Shown piece after piece: positions 6,840 to 15,493 of a DNA stretch of 20,351 nucleotides. How positions within the stretch are numbered: the first letter of the stretch is position 1; each line of letters starts with the position of its first letter. The notes under the pieces were generated by a model that did no database searches, was not told where the DNA came from, and saw nothing but the letters and a program-made list of their open reading frames with translations. The position numbers and the translations under genes were made by a program. The stretch comes from an uncultured Spongiibacteraceae bacterium (GTDB lineage Bacteria; Pseudomonadota; Gammaproteobacteria; Pseudomonadales; CAMLJR01), in NCBI GenBank assembly GCA_946480345.1, contig CAMLJR010000040.1, forward strand, positions 1 to 20,351. Direction: 5' to 3'.

Positions 6840-6934
6840 TGAGGCGTCGATGTGCGTTTTATTTATCGATGTGCTGGTTATTTATCGATGTACTGATTAA
6901 TGGTTGATGTACTGATTATTGGTTGATGTACTGG
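6840..6934. repeat. 19-bp tandem repeats derived from the 3' end of alr
   Basis: Four head-to-tail 19-bp units occupy 6859-6877, 6878-6896, 6897-6915 and 6916-6934. The consensus is TTATTTATCGATGTACTGA, with variant TTATTGGTTGATGTACTGG. The last unit is the alr terminus itself (codons QYINQ plus stop, minus strand); the others each repeat a stop and QYI-type codons beyond it. A fifth, decayed unit in the same phase is at 6840-6858, keeping the core TCGATGTGC. Confidence 0.9.
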
Positions 6935-7989
6935 CGCGGTACTCGATGCCCGATCGCAGTGAACAATTCGTAGCTAATCGTTCCCGCATGCTCGGCGATC
7001 AGCGCTGCGGATAACTGCGGACCCCACAAAATTGCATCGTCACCTGCCTGCACTGGCTTCAGGTCGGTGACGTCGACAGTAATCGAATCCATCGATACAC
7101 GTCCGACAAGTGGGGCGATTTCTCCATTGATCGATACCGGCGTGCCATTACCGGCGTGGCGCGGATAGCCATCGCCATAGCCGATACCGACAGTAGCAAT
7201 CACGCTGTTGCGTTGCGCAATCCAGGTGCGGTTGTAGCCGACCGCTTCTCCTTTTTTTATTGATCGCAATGCCAGCACCTTTGCTTGGAGCGTCATTACT
7301 GGCTGCAATGGCAGCGGAAAACGTGCGCCGAGCGGATTCATGCCGTACAACATAATGCCCGGGCGAACCCATTGCGCTCGCGTTTGCGGGCGCGCAATCA
7401 GTGCAGCCGAATTGGCGAGGCTGGCTGCGCTGTCCGAATCCGTGCGTACCGAAGAAAATTCGCGCAATTGATTTGCAGTGGCGTCCGAGTCCAAATCCTC
7501 GGCGCTGCTGAAATGCGTCATGTGCAGTAATTCCAGCACGCCGGGTTGATGCTTCAGCAGTCGTTCGGCGGCTTTAAATTCTTCCGGCAAAAGCCCGAGC
7601 CGATGCATGCCGGAATCGAGCTTCAGCCAGACGCGCAGTGGATGTTGCGGTGCGGATTCGGCCACCTGTTTGGCCGTTGCCAAATCATGGATGGTGATAT
7701 CGATATTTTTCGACGAGCACAGGCGCAAATCATCGGCATCGAGCAAAGTGCCGAGCAGCAGTATGCGTTGTTCGATGCCGGCAGCGCGCAGTTGCAGCGC
7801 TTCATCCAAGCGTGCGACTGCGAAGCCGTCAGCGTCGATCAAAGCCCGAGCGATGGGCAGCAACCCATGTCCGTAAGCATCGGCTTTAACCATCGCGAGA
7901 ATCCTGCTATCCGGGCACTGCGCACGAATGACCGCGAGATTGTTTCGTAGCGCAGCGAGATCGATGAGAGCGCTGGTGGTGTTTAACAT
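6916..7989 (-). CDS. alr: Alanine racemase
   Basis: This 357-aa fold-type III PLP enzyme interconverts L- and D-alanine for peptidoglycan synthesis. K35 in MVKADAYGHG is the PLP lysine on one face of the active site. Y271 in GIGYGDGYPR is the second catalytic base, contributed by the partner subunit. VGRVSMDSITVDVTD (296-309) and the ending IGHRVPRQYINQ are family landmarks, and the length is normal. It is divergent from the 5'-nucleotidase gene and convergent with the D-cysteine desulfhydrase gene. The start at 7989 has no strong ribosome site. The final codons lie inside a tandem repeat tract, so the exact C-terminus may vary between strains. Confidence 0.95.
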   Translation of the reverse strand: MLNTTSALIDLAALRNNLAVIRAQCPDSRILAMVKADAYGHGLLPIARALIDADGFAVARLDEALQLRAAGIEQRILLLGTLLDADDLRLCSSKNIDITIHDLATAKQVAESAPQHPLRVWLKLDSGMHRLGLLPEEFKAAERLLKHQPGVLELLHMTHFSSAEDLDSDATANQLREFSSVRTDSDSAASLANSAALIARPQTRAQWVRPGIMLYGMNPLGARFPLPLQPVMTLQAKVLALRSIKKGEAVGYNRTWIAQRNSVIATVGIGYGDGYPRHAGNGTPVSINGEIAPLVGRVSMDSITVDVTDLKPVQAGDDAILWGPQLSAALIAEHAGTISYELFTAIGHRVPRQYINQ

Positions 7990-8021
7990 CGTGGCGGTTC
8001 GCGTCGAATCGGAGGGCGGAG

Positions 8022-8027
8022 ATTGTA
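8022..8027 (-). promoter_or_regulatory. Candidate -10 box of alr
   Basis: The minus strand reads TACAAT here (5 of 6 to consensus), 33 nt upstream of the alr start codon. The -35 region 17 nt further up is weak (ATGCAG). Confidence 0.4.
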
Positions 8028-8031
8028 CTCA

Positions 8032-8060
8032 TTGGCGTGCACGGCTGCATTCGCTATAGT
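8032..8060 (+). promoter_or_regulatory. Sigma70-type promoter of the 5'-nucleotidase gene
   Basis: TTGGCG (8032-8037) and TATAGT (8055-8060) are separated by exactly 17 bp. Transcription would start near 8067, about 80 nt before the chosen start codon. It lies only a few bp from the alr -10 box on the other strand. Confidence 0.65.
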
Positions 8061-8145
8061 CCGGCCACTATTAACGCTGACGCCTTCTCGCTTATTAAGG
8101 CTTGCGCCTTCTTTCCTCACACCCTTTTCCGTGCAGAGCCGACTC

Positions 8146-9033
8146 ATGCAGAACAAACTGGTTATCGCCATTTCCTCGCGGGCCCTGTTCAACCTGGACG
8201 ACAGCCATGAGGTTTATCGGCAACAAGGACTGGAAGCATTTCAGCGATATCAGATCGAGCGCGAGGAGAAACCGCTGGAGCCGGGCGAAGCGTTTCCGCT
8301 GGTGCAAAAATTATTGCGCTTGAACGAGCGCCTCGGTGATCCACGCGTCGATGTGATTCTACTGTCGCGCAACAGTGCCGATACCGGCCTGCGTGTATTC
8401 AACTCGATACAGCATTACGAACTGCCGATCCGGCGCGCGGCATTTTGCGGCGGTCAAAGCCCCTATCGCTATGTCACCGCATTCGGCTGTCAGCTGTTTT
8501 TATCGACGGACCCCGACGACGTGCGTTCCGCGCTCGAACATGGCGTCGCTGCGGCAACGTTGATGGCGTCGCGCGGCGAACGTACCGAAAGTGAGCAACT
8601 GCGTATCGCGTTCGATGGCGATGCCGTGATTTTTTCCGATGAAGCCGAGCGCATTTATAAAGCGTCCGGGTTGCAGGCATTCGCCGATAGCGAGCGCGCG
8701 GCAGCGCGGCAGCCGCTCACCGGCGGTCCATTCAAGCCGTTTTTGCAGGCACTCCATCAATTGCAAAGCGAATTACCTGCAGATCAGGCGCCAATTCGCA
8801 CCGCGTTGGTTACTGCGCGCTCCGCGCCGGCGCACGAGCGTGTCATTCGTACATTGCGTGCGTGGGATATACGCCTCGATGAGGCGCTGTTTCTTGGCGG
8901 TATGCCGAAAGGCGAGTTTTTACGAGCGTTCGGCGCAGATGTATTTTTCGACGATCAATTGGGTCATTGCGATTCCGCGAGCCAGCATGTGGCGACCGGT
9001 CATGTTCCGCACGGCGTCGCGAATCTGCGTTAA
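8146..9033 (+). CDS. 5'-nucleotidase, cytosolic cN-I-like family
   Basis: This 295-aa protein matches the bacterial 5'-nucleotidase family related to cytosolic nucleotidase I, which removes phosphate from nucleoside monophosphates. HAD-type landmarks are visible: IAFDGDAVIFSDE (154-166) as the acidic DxDxV motif, LVTAR (221-225) as motif II, and the closing GMPKGEFLRAFGADVFFDDQ region (252-271) with a lysine and acidic pair. SRALFNLDDSH (11-21) at the N-terminus is also characteristic. I chose the ATG at 8146 because the family begins MxNKLVIAISSRALF. The longer open frame back to 8023 would overlap the promoter. The gene has its own promoter and is followed by a weak terminator. In vivo substrate unknown. 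Confidence 0.85.
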   Translation: MQNKLVIAISSRALFNLDDSHEVYRQQGLEAFQRYQIEREEKPLEPGEAFPLVQKLLRLNERLGDPRVDVILLSRNSADTGLRVFNSIQHYELPIRRAAFCGGQSPYRYVTAFGCQLFLSTDPDDVRSALEHGVAAATLMASRGERTESEQLRIAFDGDAVIFSDEAERIYKASGLQAFADSERAAARQPLTGGPFKPFLQALHQLQSELPADQAPIRTALVTARSAPAHERVIRTLRAWDIRLDEALFLGGMPKGEFLRAFGADVFFDDQLGHCDSASQHVATGHVPHGVANLR

Positions 9034-9047
9034 TGTTTTTTCTTTTT

Positions 9048-9069
9048 ATTCTCGATTGAAGAATTTTTT
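9048..9069 (+). terminator. Weak possible terminator after the 5'-nucleotidase gene
   Basis: A 5-bp AT-rich stem, ATTCT (9048-9052) with AGAAT (9060-9064), is followed by a run of six T. The stem is short, so activity is uncertain. Confidence 0.3.
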
Positions 9070-9101
9070 GTACCGCAATTTCTTTTTACGGTATGTTTGG
9101 C

Positions 9102-9132
9102 TATAAGGAACGGGGCCTTGGTAACCCAAGGC
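9102..9132 (+). promoter_or_regulatory. cysB leader: possible -10 box and hairpin
   Basis: TATAAG (9102-9107) could be a -10 box. Right after it GCCTTGG (9115-9121) pairs perfectly with CCAAGGC (9126-9132) around TAAC. The dyad would lie at the 5' end of the cysB transcript and could be an RNA hairpin or a protein site; CysB is known to repress its own gene in enterics. Confidence 0.4.
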
Positions 9133-9181
9133 GAGGGGCAAGTGCGTTCCGGCACCGATTGCAACATCCCAATAAGATTAA

Positions 9182-10180
<999 letters not shown>

Positions 10181-10189
10181 TTTACGCAT

Positions 10190-10213
10190 CGAAGCACGCG
10201 TGAGTGTGCTTCG
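10190..10213 (+). terminator. Hairpin after cysB, possible terminator
   Basis: CGAAGCAC (10190-10197) pairs perfectly with GTGCTTCG (10206-10213) around an 8-nt loop, 10 nt after the cysB stop. It is followed by a pyrimidine-rich stretch, not by a clean T-run, so termination may be inefficient. Confidence 0.45.
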
Positions 10214-10335
10214 GTCGTCCTCTCTTCGATCTCACTTAATCCCTCGCATTGCTTAACCCTGGCAATCCCGGTAGGCTGGCCGCCGGTTTTTTTGCCCTCT
10301 TTCTATCTATCTGATTAATCGCCCAGGAGCATTCC

Positions 10336-10953
10336 GTGGAAATCGCCTGCCTCGACCTTGAAGGGGTCCTCGTCCCCGAAATCTGGATCGCTTTTGCCGA
10401 AAAAACCGGCATCAAGGAATTGCGAGCTACGACGCGCGATATTCCCGACTATGACGTTCTGATGAAGCAGCGATTGCGTATTCTGGACGAGCACAAGCTG
10501 GGGTTGCCCGATATTCAGGCGGTGATTGCCGAAATAAAACCGCTCGAAGGCGCCACGGAGTTTGTCGATTGGCTGCGCGAGCGTTTTCAGGTCGTGATTC
10601 TTTCCGACACCTTTTACGAGTTTTCGCAACCCCTAATGCGACAGTTGGGTTTTCCGGCACTGCTCTGCCATAAACTCGAAACTGACGAGAAAGGGCGTGT
10701 CGTCGATTACAAATTGCGCCAGGTTAACCCGAAGCGCCAATCGGTACTGGCTTTCAAAAGCTTGTATTACCGGGTAATTGCAGCGGGCGATTCATATAAC
10801 GATACAACGATGCTCGCCGAAGCCGACGCCGGAATTTTGTTTCACGCGCCGGAAAATGTAATTCGCGAATTTCCGCAATTCCCCGCTGTTCACACCTATG
10901 AAGATTTGAAAAAAGAATTCATCAAGGCCAGCGTGCGTAATTTAACGCTGTAA
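10336..10953 (+). CDS. thrH: ThrH, phosphoserine phosphatase / phosphoserine:homoserine phosphotransferase
   Basis: This 205-aa HAD-superfamily enzyme has exactly the length of Pseudomonas ThrH, which dephosphorylates phosphoserine and can move the phosphate to homoserine, linking serine and threonine synthesis. Motif I is D7-L-E9-GVL; the Glu in place of the second Asp is typical of ThrH. Motif II is S90 in ILSDTF, K133 in NPKRQ is motif III, and GDSYNDTTML (151-160) with D152 and D156 is motif IV for Mg2+. The start is GTG at 10336, with AGGAG (10325-10329) 6 nt upstream. It stands as a single gene between cysB and the sulfotransferase. No serB-type insertion is present. Confidence 0.94.
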   Translation: MEIACLDLEGVLVPEIWIAFAEKTGIKELRATTRDIPDYDVLMKQRLRILDEHKLGLPDIQAVIAEIKPLEGATEFVDWLRERFQVVILSDTFYEFSQPLMRQLGFPALLCHKLETDEKGRVVDYKLRQVNPKRQSVLAFKSLYYRVIAAGDSYNDTTMLAEADAGILFHAPENVIREFPQFPAVHTYEDLKKEFIKASVRNLTL

Positions 10954-11007
10954 CCGAAGCGTAAACGCAATCATTTCTTTTCCTTGTCAAAATAGCTCTG
11001 TACGATA

Positions 11008-11028
11008 GCCCGATCCAATCGGTCGGGC
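11008..11028 (+). other. Small dyad downstream of thrH
   Basis: GCCCGA (11008-11013) can pair with TCGGGC (11023-11028); alternatively CCGAT (11010-11014) pairs with ATCGG (11018-11022). No T-run follows, so it is at best a weak terminator or RNA-stabilising element. Confidence 0.3.
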
Positions 11029-11194
11029 GCTTTCAGCGATTTGAACGTTTGGCATAAGCGCTGCATCGATAATTCAAAGGCGCATCCGCACAAATATTTC
11101 TTTGCCCTAATCTGTGAGGTAGCCGGCTGCTTTTTATATTCAGCTCGCTACAGTCTCGTCTACCGTTTTTATTCGGTTTTTCATGGGAGGAGTT

Positions 11195-11965
11195 ATGGAA
11201 TTGGTGCAAAAGCTGCCGCACGATTTAAGACGTGCGATTTATTCGGTGGCGAAGCGGCCTCATTTCGAACTGATGCAGCTGAAACGGCAAATGATGAGCG
11301 AGGAGTATTCGTTCAAGCCGTTCGATGAGAGCAAAACAATATTCGTGCACATTCCCAAGGCGGCGGGTGTTTCAATTTGCAAAAGCCTTTATGGCAGCTT
11401 GGCGGGGGGGCACACGCCGATATCCCGTTATCAATATGTTTTTTCCAAAAAGGACTTCTGTAGTTATTTCAAATTTACATTCGTCCGCAATCCATGGGAC
11501 AGGCTTTTTTCGGCGTACACCTTTCTAAAAAAAGGCGGTTTCAATGTTAAAGACGAAGATTGGGCCACAAAGAATTTATCGTCATTCAACAGCTTTGAAG
11601 AGTTTGTTATGGGCTGGGTGAGTCCAGACAATGTGCGCAAGTATCTGCATTTCATTCCGCAGACCGATATGTTGTTTCTTCCCGGTACTTCCACGATGCC
11701 AATCGATTTCATTGGCTTTTTTGAAAATATCGAAGACGATTTCAATTACATCGCCGCAATAATGAACAAGACGGTGACGCTCCCGTATTTTAATAAGACA
11801 GAGCGGGAAGAGAGCTATTTGCATCAATACAATGAAGCGATGATAGCCAGAGTGGCGGAGGTGTATCGCTCCGATATCGAGACGTTTGGTTACGTTTTCG
11901 ATAATTCGACAATCGCTGAGCAGCTCGATAAGCGTTCGCAAGGTCAGCTTTCGGGTTCGCATTAA
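11195..11965 (+). CDS. PAPS-dependent sulfotransferase family protein
   Basis: This 256-aa protein has the two signatures of the carbohydrate sulfotransferase fold. The 5'-phosphosulfate loop is HIPKAAGVSIC (52-62, resembling HIPKAGGTS), and the 3'-phosphate loop is FVRNPWDRLFSAY (96-108). Such enzymes move sulfate from PAPS to a hydroxyl on a sugar or other acceptor. There is no signal peptide or membrane helix, so it should be cytoplasmic. I chose the ATG at 11195, with GGGAGGAG just upstream; the in-frame ATG at 11183 lies before that site. Its sequence is visibly richer in A/T than the flanking housekeeping genes, and no polysaccharide genes are next to it, so acquisition by transfer is likely. 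The acceptor is unknown. Confidence 0.8.
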   Translation: MELVQKLPHDLRRAIYSVAKRPHFELMQLKRQMMSEEYSFKPFDESKTIFVHIPKAAGVSICKSLYGSLAGGHTPISRYQYVFSKKDFCSYFKFTFVRNPWDRLFSAYTFLKKGGFNVKDEDWATKNLSSFNSFEEFVMGWVSPDNVRKYLHFIPQTDMLFLPGTSTMPIDFIGFFENIEDDFNYIAAIMNKTVTLPYFNKTEREESYLHQYNEAMIARVAEVYRSDIETFGYVFDNSTIAEQLDKRSQGQLSGSH

Positions 11966-11985
11966 AAGTTGATTCAAGTCTGTGC

Positions 11986-12033
11986 AACGCTGCACTATCG
12001 ATGTGCCATTTATTCTGGCAGCGTTGATAGTGC
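11986..12033. repeat. Pair of interlocked inverted repeats between convergent genes
   Basis: AACGCTG (11986-11992) matches CAGCGTT (12019-12025), and GCACTATC (11992-11999) matches GATAGTGC (12026-12033). The arms come in the order A-B-A'-B', so only one of the two hairpins can form at a time. They lie between the sulfotransferase stop and the end of pabB, and overlap the pabB stop codon. No T-run is present. Confidence 0.6.
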
Positions 12034-13383
12034 ATTTAGCAACGCCAAAATCTTATTCTCCGTTTCGTTCAATTCATCATCGCATTGTGAATCGGCGACA
12101 ATTCCGCCTCCGGCCCACGCGTAGATTTTTTTATTGCAGGCGAGCAGCGTGCGAATTGTGATGTTGGTATCCATGCGGCCGCTGACATCGACATAGCCGA
12201 TTGCGCCGCAAAATACCGAACGCAGTTCTGGCTCCAGTTCATCGATAATTTGCATGGCGCGAATTTTCGGCGCCCCGGTAATAGAGCCGCCTGGAAAACA
12301 ATTGCGCAATGCATCGAGCGCATGCAGATCGTCGCGCAATTCGCCGCGCACGCTGCTCACCAGGTGATGCACCGTTGCGAAACTTTGCAATTCAAATAAT
12401 TGATCGACGCGAATGCTGCCAGGTTTGCACGAACGCCCGAGATCATTGCGTAACAGATCGACGATCATCAAATTCTCGGCGCGATTTTTTTCGCTGTGCT
12501 GCAACTCAGTGGCGAGCTGTTGATCGCGAGCGGGATCATTGCTCCGTGGGGCTGTGCCTTTAATCGGTTGCGTCAGCAACTCGTGCTGACCGGTTGCGAT
12601 ACGTTCCGCGGCGAGAAAGCGCTCGGGAGACAAACTTAGCACCGCACCGTGCTCGCTTTCGAGATACGCGGAAAAAGGTGCGGCCGCCGTTGCGCGCAAT
12701 TGCAGATATGCCGCGAATGGATCGCCATCGCAATTCGCACTGAAGCGGCGCGCCAGATTCACCTGATAGCAATCGCCAGCGCGAATATATTTTTGTAACG
12801 CTGTGAATGCGGATCGATAAGCATCGGGCGGAAACTCATCGCGCCATCGCGATTTCAAACAAAAACTCGACGGCAGAGGAGAGATTTCTGTAGCGCGCAC
12901 GCGTTGTAACAATTCGCGTCGCAGCGGCGCTGGAGTTTCCGGGCGCATCACGAGCGTCGTTTGCCGATTATGGTGATCGACAACGATGGCCCAGCTATAC
13001 AGCCCGATGAGTACATCGGGAAACGCGGGGCCGGCAACGATTCGATCGGGCAGCCTTTGCAGACGACGCCCGGCCTCATAGCCGAACAACCCAAGCGCGC
13101 CCCCGCAAAATGGCAGCTCCGGGGTTTCGATGCGCGCATCGAACAGCGTCTGCAATTGCTGTTGTGTCGCAGCGAAGGAATCGGTGGCGCTTGAATCGAT
13201 GAGGGTCAGCGGTGCCGCGCTGATGATGTCGTAGCGTCCGCGCTGGCAAAACGGCCACGCGCTATCGAGCCATACGGGCTGACCCAAATCGCGCACGGCA
13301 AGAAACCAGTGTGGGCCATTCTCATGGTGAGGCAGGGCGCGGTAGGGCAAGGCTTCAACCAGGAGCACGGGCAATCTGTTCAC
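12010..13383 (-). CDS. pabB: Aminodeoxychorismate synthase component I
   Basis: This 457-aa chorismate-binding enzyme converts chorismate, with ammonia from PabA, to 4-amino-4-deoxychorismate for folate synthesis. PIKGTAPR (273-280) carries the lysine (K275) that marks PabB; anthranilate synthases have Ala there. Other landmarks are YQVNLARRF (206-214), SLSPERFL (250-257), ENLMIVDLLRNDLGR (303-317), PGGSITGAPK (364-373) and YAWAGGGIVADS (421-432). The N-terminal half is the tryptophan-pocket-like domain of the TrpE/PabB family. No pabA or pabC is adjacent. The start is taken as GTG at 13383; no good Shine-Dalgarno is visible, so the true start is somewhat uncertain. Confidence 0.93.
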   Translation of the reverse strand: MNRLPVLLVEALPYRALPHHENGPHWFLAVRDLGQPVWLDSAWPFCQRGRYDIISAAPLTLIDSSATDSFAATQQQLQTLFDARIETPELPFCGGALGLFGYEAGRRLQRLPDRIVAGPAFPDVLIGLYSWAIVVDHHNRQTTLVMRPETPAPLRRELLQRVRATEISPLPSSFCLKSRWRDEFPPDAYRSAFTALQKYIRAGDCYQVNLARRFSANCDGDPFAAYLQLRATAAAPFSAYLESEHGAVLSLSPERFLAAERIATGQHELLTQPIKGTAPRSNDPARDQQLATELQHSEKNRAENLMIVDLLRNDLGRSCKPGSIRVDQLFELQSFATVHHLVSSVRGELRDDLHALDALRNCFPGGSITGAPKIRAMQIIDELEPELRSVFCGAIGYVDVSGRMDTNITIRTLLACNKKIYAWAGGGIVADSQCDDELNETENKILALLNALSTLPE

Positions 13384-13712
13384 TGAGTATTTTGGCGGGG
13401 TTGCATTGTAACGACGGAGCGCTTCATGTGAAGCATTTCGACACTTTTTTGAGGGGGCTAAGCACGGCTTTTTCCATTGACTTTAATGGGTTATCGAATT
13501 AACGTTACCCGCCTTTTGAGCAGCACAACAGATGTCCGGCAACGCAGCCGCGACGCGATCAGATACTTGCGCTGTAACCCGCGAAAGCGACCGCCGCAGT
13601 AAATCACGCAAGTACTTAATGATCGCAGCTAATCTGTTTGGTCGACGCGGCCAGCAACTTGCTCAAGCATTCTATTAAGCCTCCTTTCAAATAGCATCGA
13701 GACGACAACGGC
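13384..13712. other. 329-bp intergenic region between pabB and the carboxylase operon
   Basis: No gene or tRNA is recognisable here. The region must hold the divergent promoters of pabB (-) and the propionate operon (+). Visible elements are a short palindrome GCTTCA-TG-TGAAGC at 13421-13434, an 8-bp inverted repeat TACTTGCG (13564-13571) / CGCAAGTA (13607-13614), and a self-palindrome AAGTACTT at 13610-13617. None is a known operator to me. Confidence 0.5.
13477..13505 (+). promoter_or_regulatory. Weak candidate promoter of the carboxylase operon
   Basis: TTGACT (13477-13482) is followed after 17 bp by TAACGT (13500-13505). The -35 box is good and the -10 box poor (3 of 6). It would give a leader of about 200 nt containing the inverted repeat near 13564-13614. 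Confidence 0.3.
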
Positions 13713-15446
13713 ATGACCATGACAACCCCGATTGCGCCTTCATTAGACAATCCGTTCGCGGAAGCCAAGGATGTCGAATTCACCGTCCCCGGTCAGATCA
13801 ATTACCAACCCGGTCTTTACGAAGCCTCGCTGAAGGCGGGTTATGAACTGACGCAGCGCCCACGCAAAGCGGCGGGTGTCGTCAATATCGAAAAGCAGCA
13901 CCAGAAAAAACGCATGACGGTGTGGGAGCGCATCGAGGTGCTGAAAGATGCGGGTAGCGAGCCAACCATTCTGTTTCAGAACTGGGGTCCCAACCTTGAC
14001 GGCGCGTCGCTCGTAACCGCCATTGTCAAAATCAACGGTCGCGATGTCGCGCTGTACGGTCACGATTTCACTGTGCGCGCCGGTTCGATGGACGCGACCA
14101 ACGGCGGCAAGCTCGCGCGGCTGTTCGAACTCGCCGGCAAGCGCAAAATCCCCCTGGTTGGCATGAACGACTCGGCCGGTGCGTATGTACCCGCGGGCGT
14201 CGGCGGCCTCGATGGTTACGCCGAAGCATTTACCGCGTTGCGCAAAATCAGCGGCGTTGTGCCGTCGATCATGTGCATGTTCGGTTACAACGCCGGTGGC
14301 GGTTCTTATCTGCCGCGCCAGGGCAGTTTCGTCATTCAACCGAACGACACCTTTTTTGGTTTGACCGGTACCGGCGTCGTCAAATCGGTGCTGGGTGAGG
14401 ACGTCACGCCGGAAGAACTCGGTGGCCCCAGCGTGCATTCGCAATCGGGTGTGACCGATTTTGTGGTGCCTGACGAAGTCAGCGCGCTGCAAAAGGTGAA
14501 ACAACTGCTCAATTATCTGCCGTCCGGCAATCATGAATTGGCGCCGTTCGAGCCCACCTCCGATCCGATCGATCGCAAAACCTGGGATATCGATCTGCTG
14601 CTGAAGAAAGCATTCAATTCGCCGACCGGATTCAACACGCCGTTCGACATTACTATTTTGATTCAGCAATTGTGCGATCACGGCGATTTCTTCGAGATTC
14701 AGCCCGAGCGTGCGCGCAACACCATCTGCGCCCTTGGCCGTATCGGCGGCAATGTCGTCGGTTTCGTCGCGAATAATTCAGCGGTGGCTTCGGGTCAGAT
14801 CGATATCGATGCGTCGTACAAAAATGCGCGCTTCATTCGCTTCTGTAACCTCTACAACATTCCGATGGTATTCATGGAAGACACCACCGGCTTCAAGCCG
14901 GGTCGCGAGCAGGAAACGGGCGGTATCGTACAGGCCGGTCGCGCGATGCTCGATGCAATCATCGATCTGCGCACTCCGCGTTTTCTCGTGCTGGTGCGCA
15001 ATGCCTTCGGCGGCGCGTACGCGTCGTACAACAATTATCCGACCGGTGCCGATCTCGTTATCGCCCTGCCGACCACACGGGCAGCGGTGATGGGTCCGGC
15101 GGGTGTCGAGTTTGTCTACAAAGATGAATTGCGCGAAATTCGCGGCGCCGTCGCAAAACGTATCGCCAATGCAACGCAAGCCAATATCGCGCAGGGATTA
15201 GCTGAAGCCGATGCCCGCTCTGCCGCAGAAAAAGCCACGAAGCAATGGGTAAAAGAGCAGGAAGCATTGCTCGCGCAGCGTTATGAAAAAGAATTGATGA
15301 ATCCGAACGAGGCGCTGAGTCTTGGTTCGATTTCGCAAATCGTCATGCCATCCGAATTGCGTACCGTGCTTGGCGAAAATCTGCGCTTCCATCTCGAACA
15401 CTACAAGCCCGAACCGCTCAACGCAGTACAGCGCGAGTTTCATTGA
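13713..15446 (+). CDS. Acyl-CoA carboxylase beta (carboxyltransferase) subunit, probably propionyl-CoA carboxylase
   Basis: This 577-aa protein has two crotonase-fold carboxyltransferase domains. The N-domain (about 60-270) has [13 protein letters not shown] (148-160) and the oxyanion loop [11 protein letters not shown] (191-201). The C-domain (about 290-560) has [10 protein letters not shown] (388-397), [10 protein letters not shown] (430-439) and the [15 protein letters not shown] region (450-464). It would move carboxyl from biotin to an acyl-CoA. Gene order (biotin subunit, epimerase, mutase) points to propionyl-CoA to methylmalonyl-CoA. It is longer than typical PccB (roughly 510-540 aa), and its N-terminal extension and overall layout recall the glutaconyl-CoA decarboxylase alpha subunit. 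The ribosome site before ATG 13713 is weak; an ATG two codons later is an alternative. Confidence 0.85.
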   Translation: MTMTTPIAPSLDNPFAEAKDVEFTVPGQINYQPGLYEASLKAGYELTQRPRKAAGVVNIEKQHQKKRMTVWERIEVLKDAGSEPTILFQNWGPNLDGASLVTAIVKINGRDVALYGHDFTVRAGSMDATNGGKLARLFELAGKRKIPLVGMNDSAGAYVPAGVGGLDGYAEAFTALRKISGVVPSIMCMFGYNAGGGSYLPRQGSFVIQPNDTFFGLTGTGVVKSVLGEDVTPEELGGPSVHSQSGVTDFVVPDEVSALQKVKQLLNYLPSGNHELAPFEPTSDPIDRKTWDIDLLLKKAFNSPTGFNTPFDITILIQQLCDHGDFFEIQPERARNTICALGRIGGNVVGFVANNSAVASGQIDIDASYKNARFIRFCNLYNIPMVFMEDTTGFKPGREQETGGIVQAGRAMLDAIIDLRTPRFLVLVRNAFGGAYASYNNYPTGADLVIALPTTRAAVMGPAGVEFVYKDELREIRGAVAKRIANATQANIAQGLAEADARSAAEKATKQWVKEQEALLAQRYEKELMNPNEALSLGSISQIVMPSELRTVLGENLRFHLEHYKPEPLNAVQREFH

Positions 15447-15493
15447 TACGAACGTGTTTCGCCGCGCGCTGAGGAGAAGGAGCGTGCGGCGAA

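Noticed and set aside
6840..6934. CRISPR-like array
   Set aside because: Units are directly adjacent without spacers and derive from the alr 3' end, so it is a simple tandem duplication.
8023..8145. N-terminal extension of the 5'-nucleotidase from an upstream ATG
   Set aside because: It would start upstream of the -10 box of the promoter found at 8032-8060, and the family begins at the ATG at 8146.
10268..10294. Terminator-like GC stem plus seven T between cysB and thrH
   Set aside because: The CCGG arms pair over only 4 bp with mismatches inside, so the stem is too weak to call.
12010..13383. Anthranilate synthase component I (trpE)
   Set aside because: The PIKGT motif with lysine marks PabB; TrpE has Ala at this position. 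No trp genes are near.
13381..13427. 15-codon leader ORF (minus strand) whose stop overlaps the pabB GTG start
   Set aside because: It has no ribosome site, no attenuator-like codon run and no hairpin structure; probably chance.
13743..14681. 312-codon open frame on the minus strand opposite the carboxyltransferase gene
   Set aside because: Same reason: a codon-bias shadow of a strongly conserved gene on the other strand.
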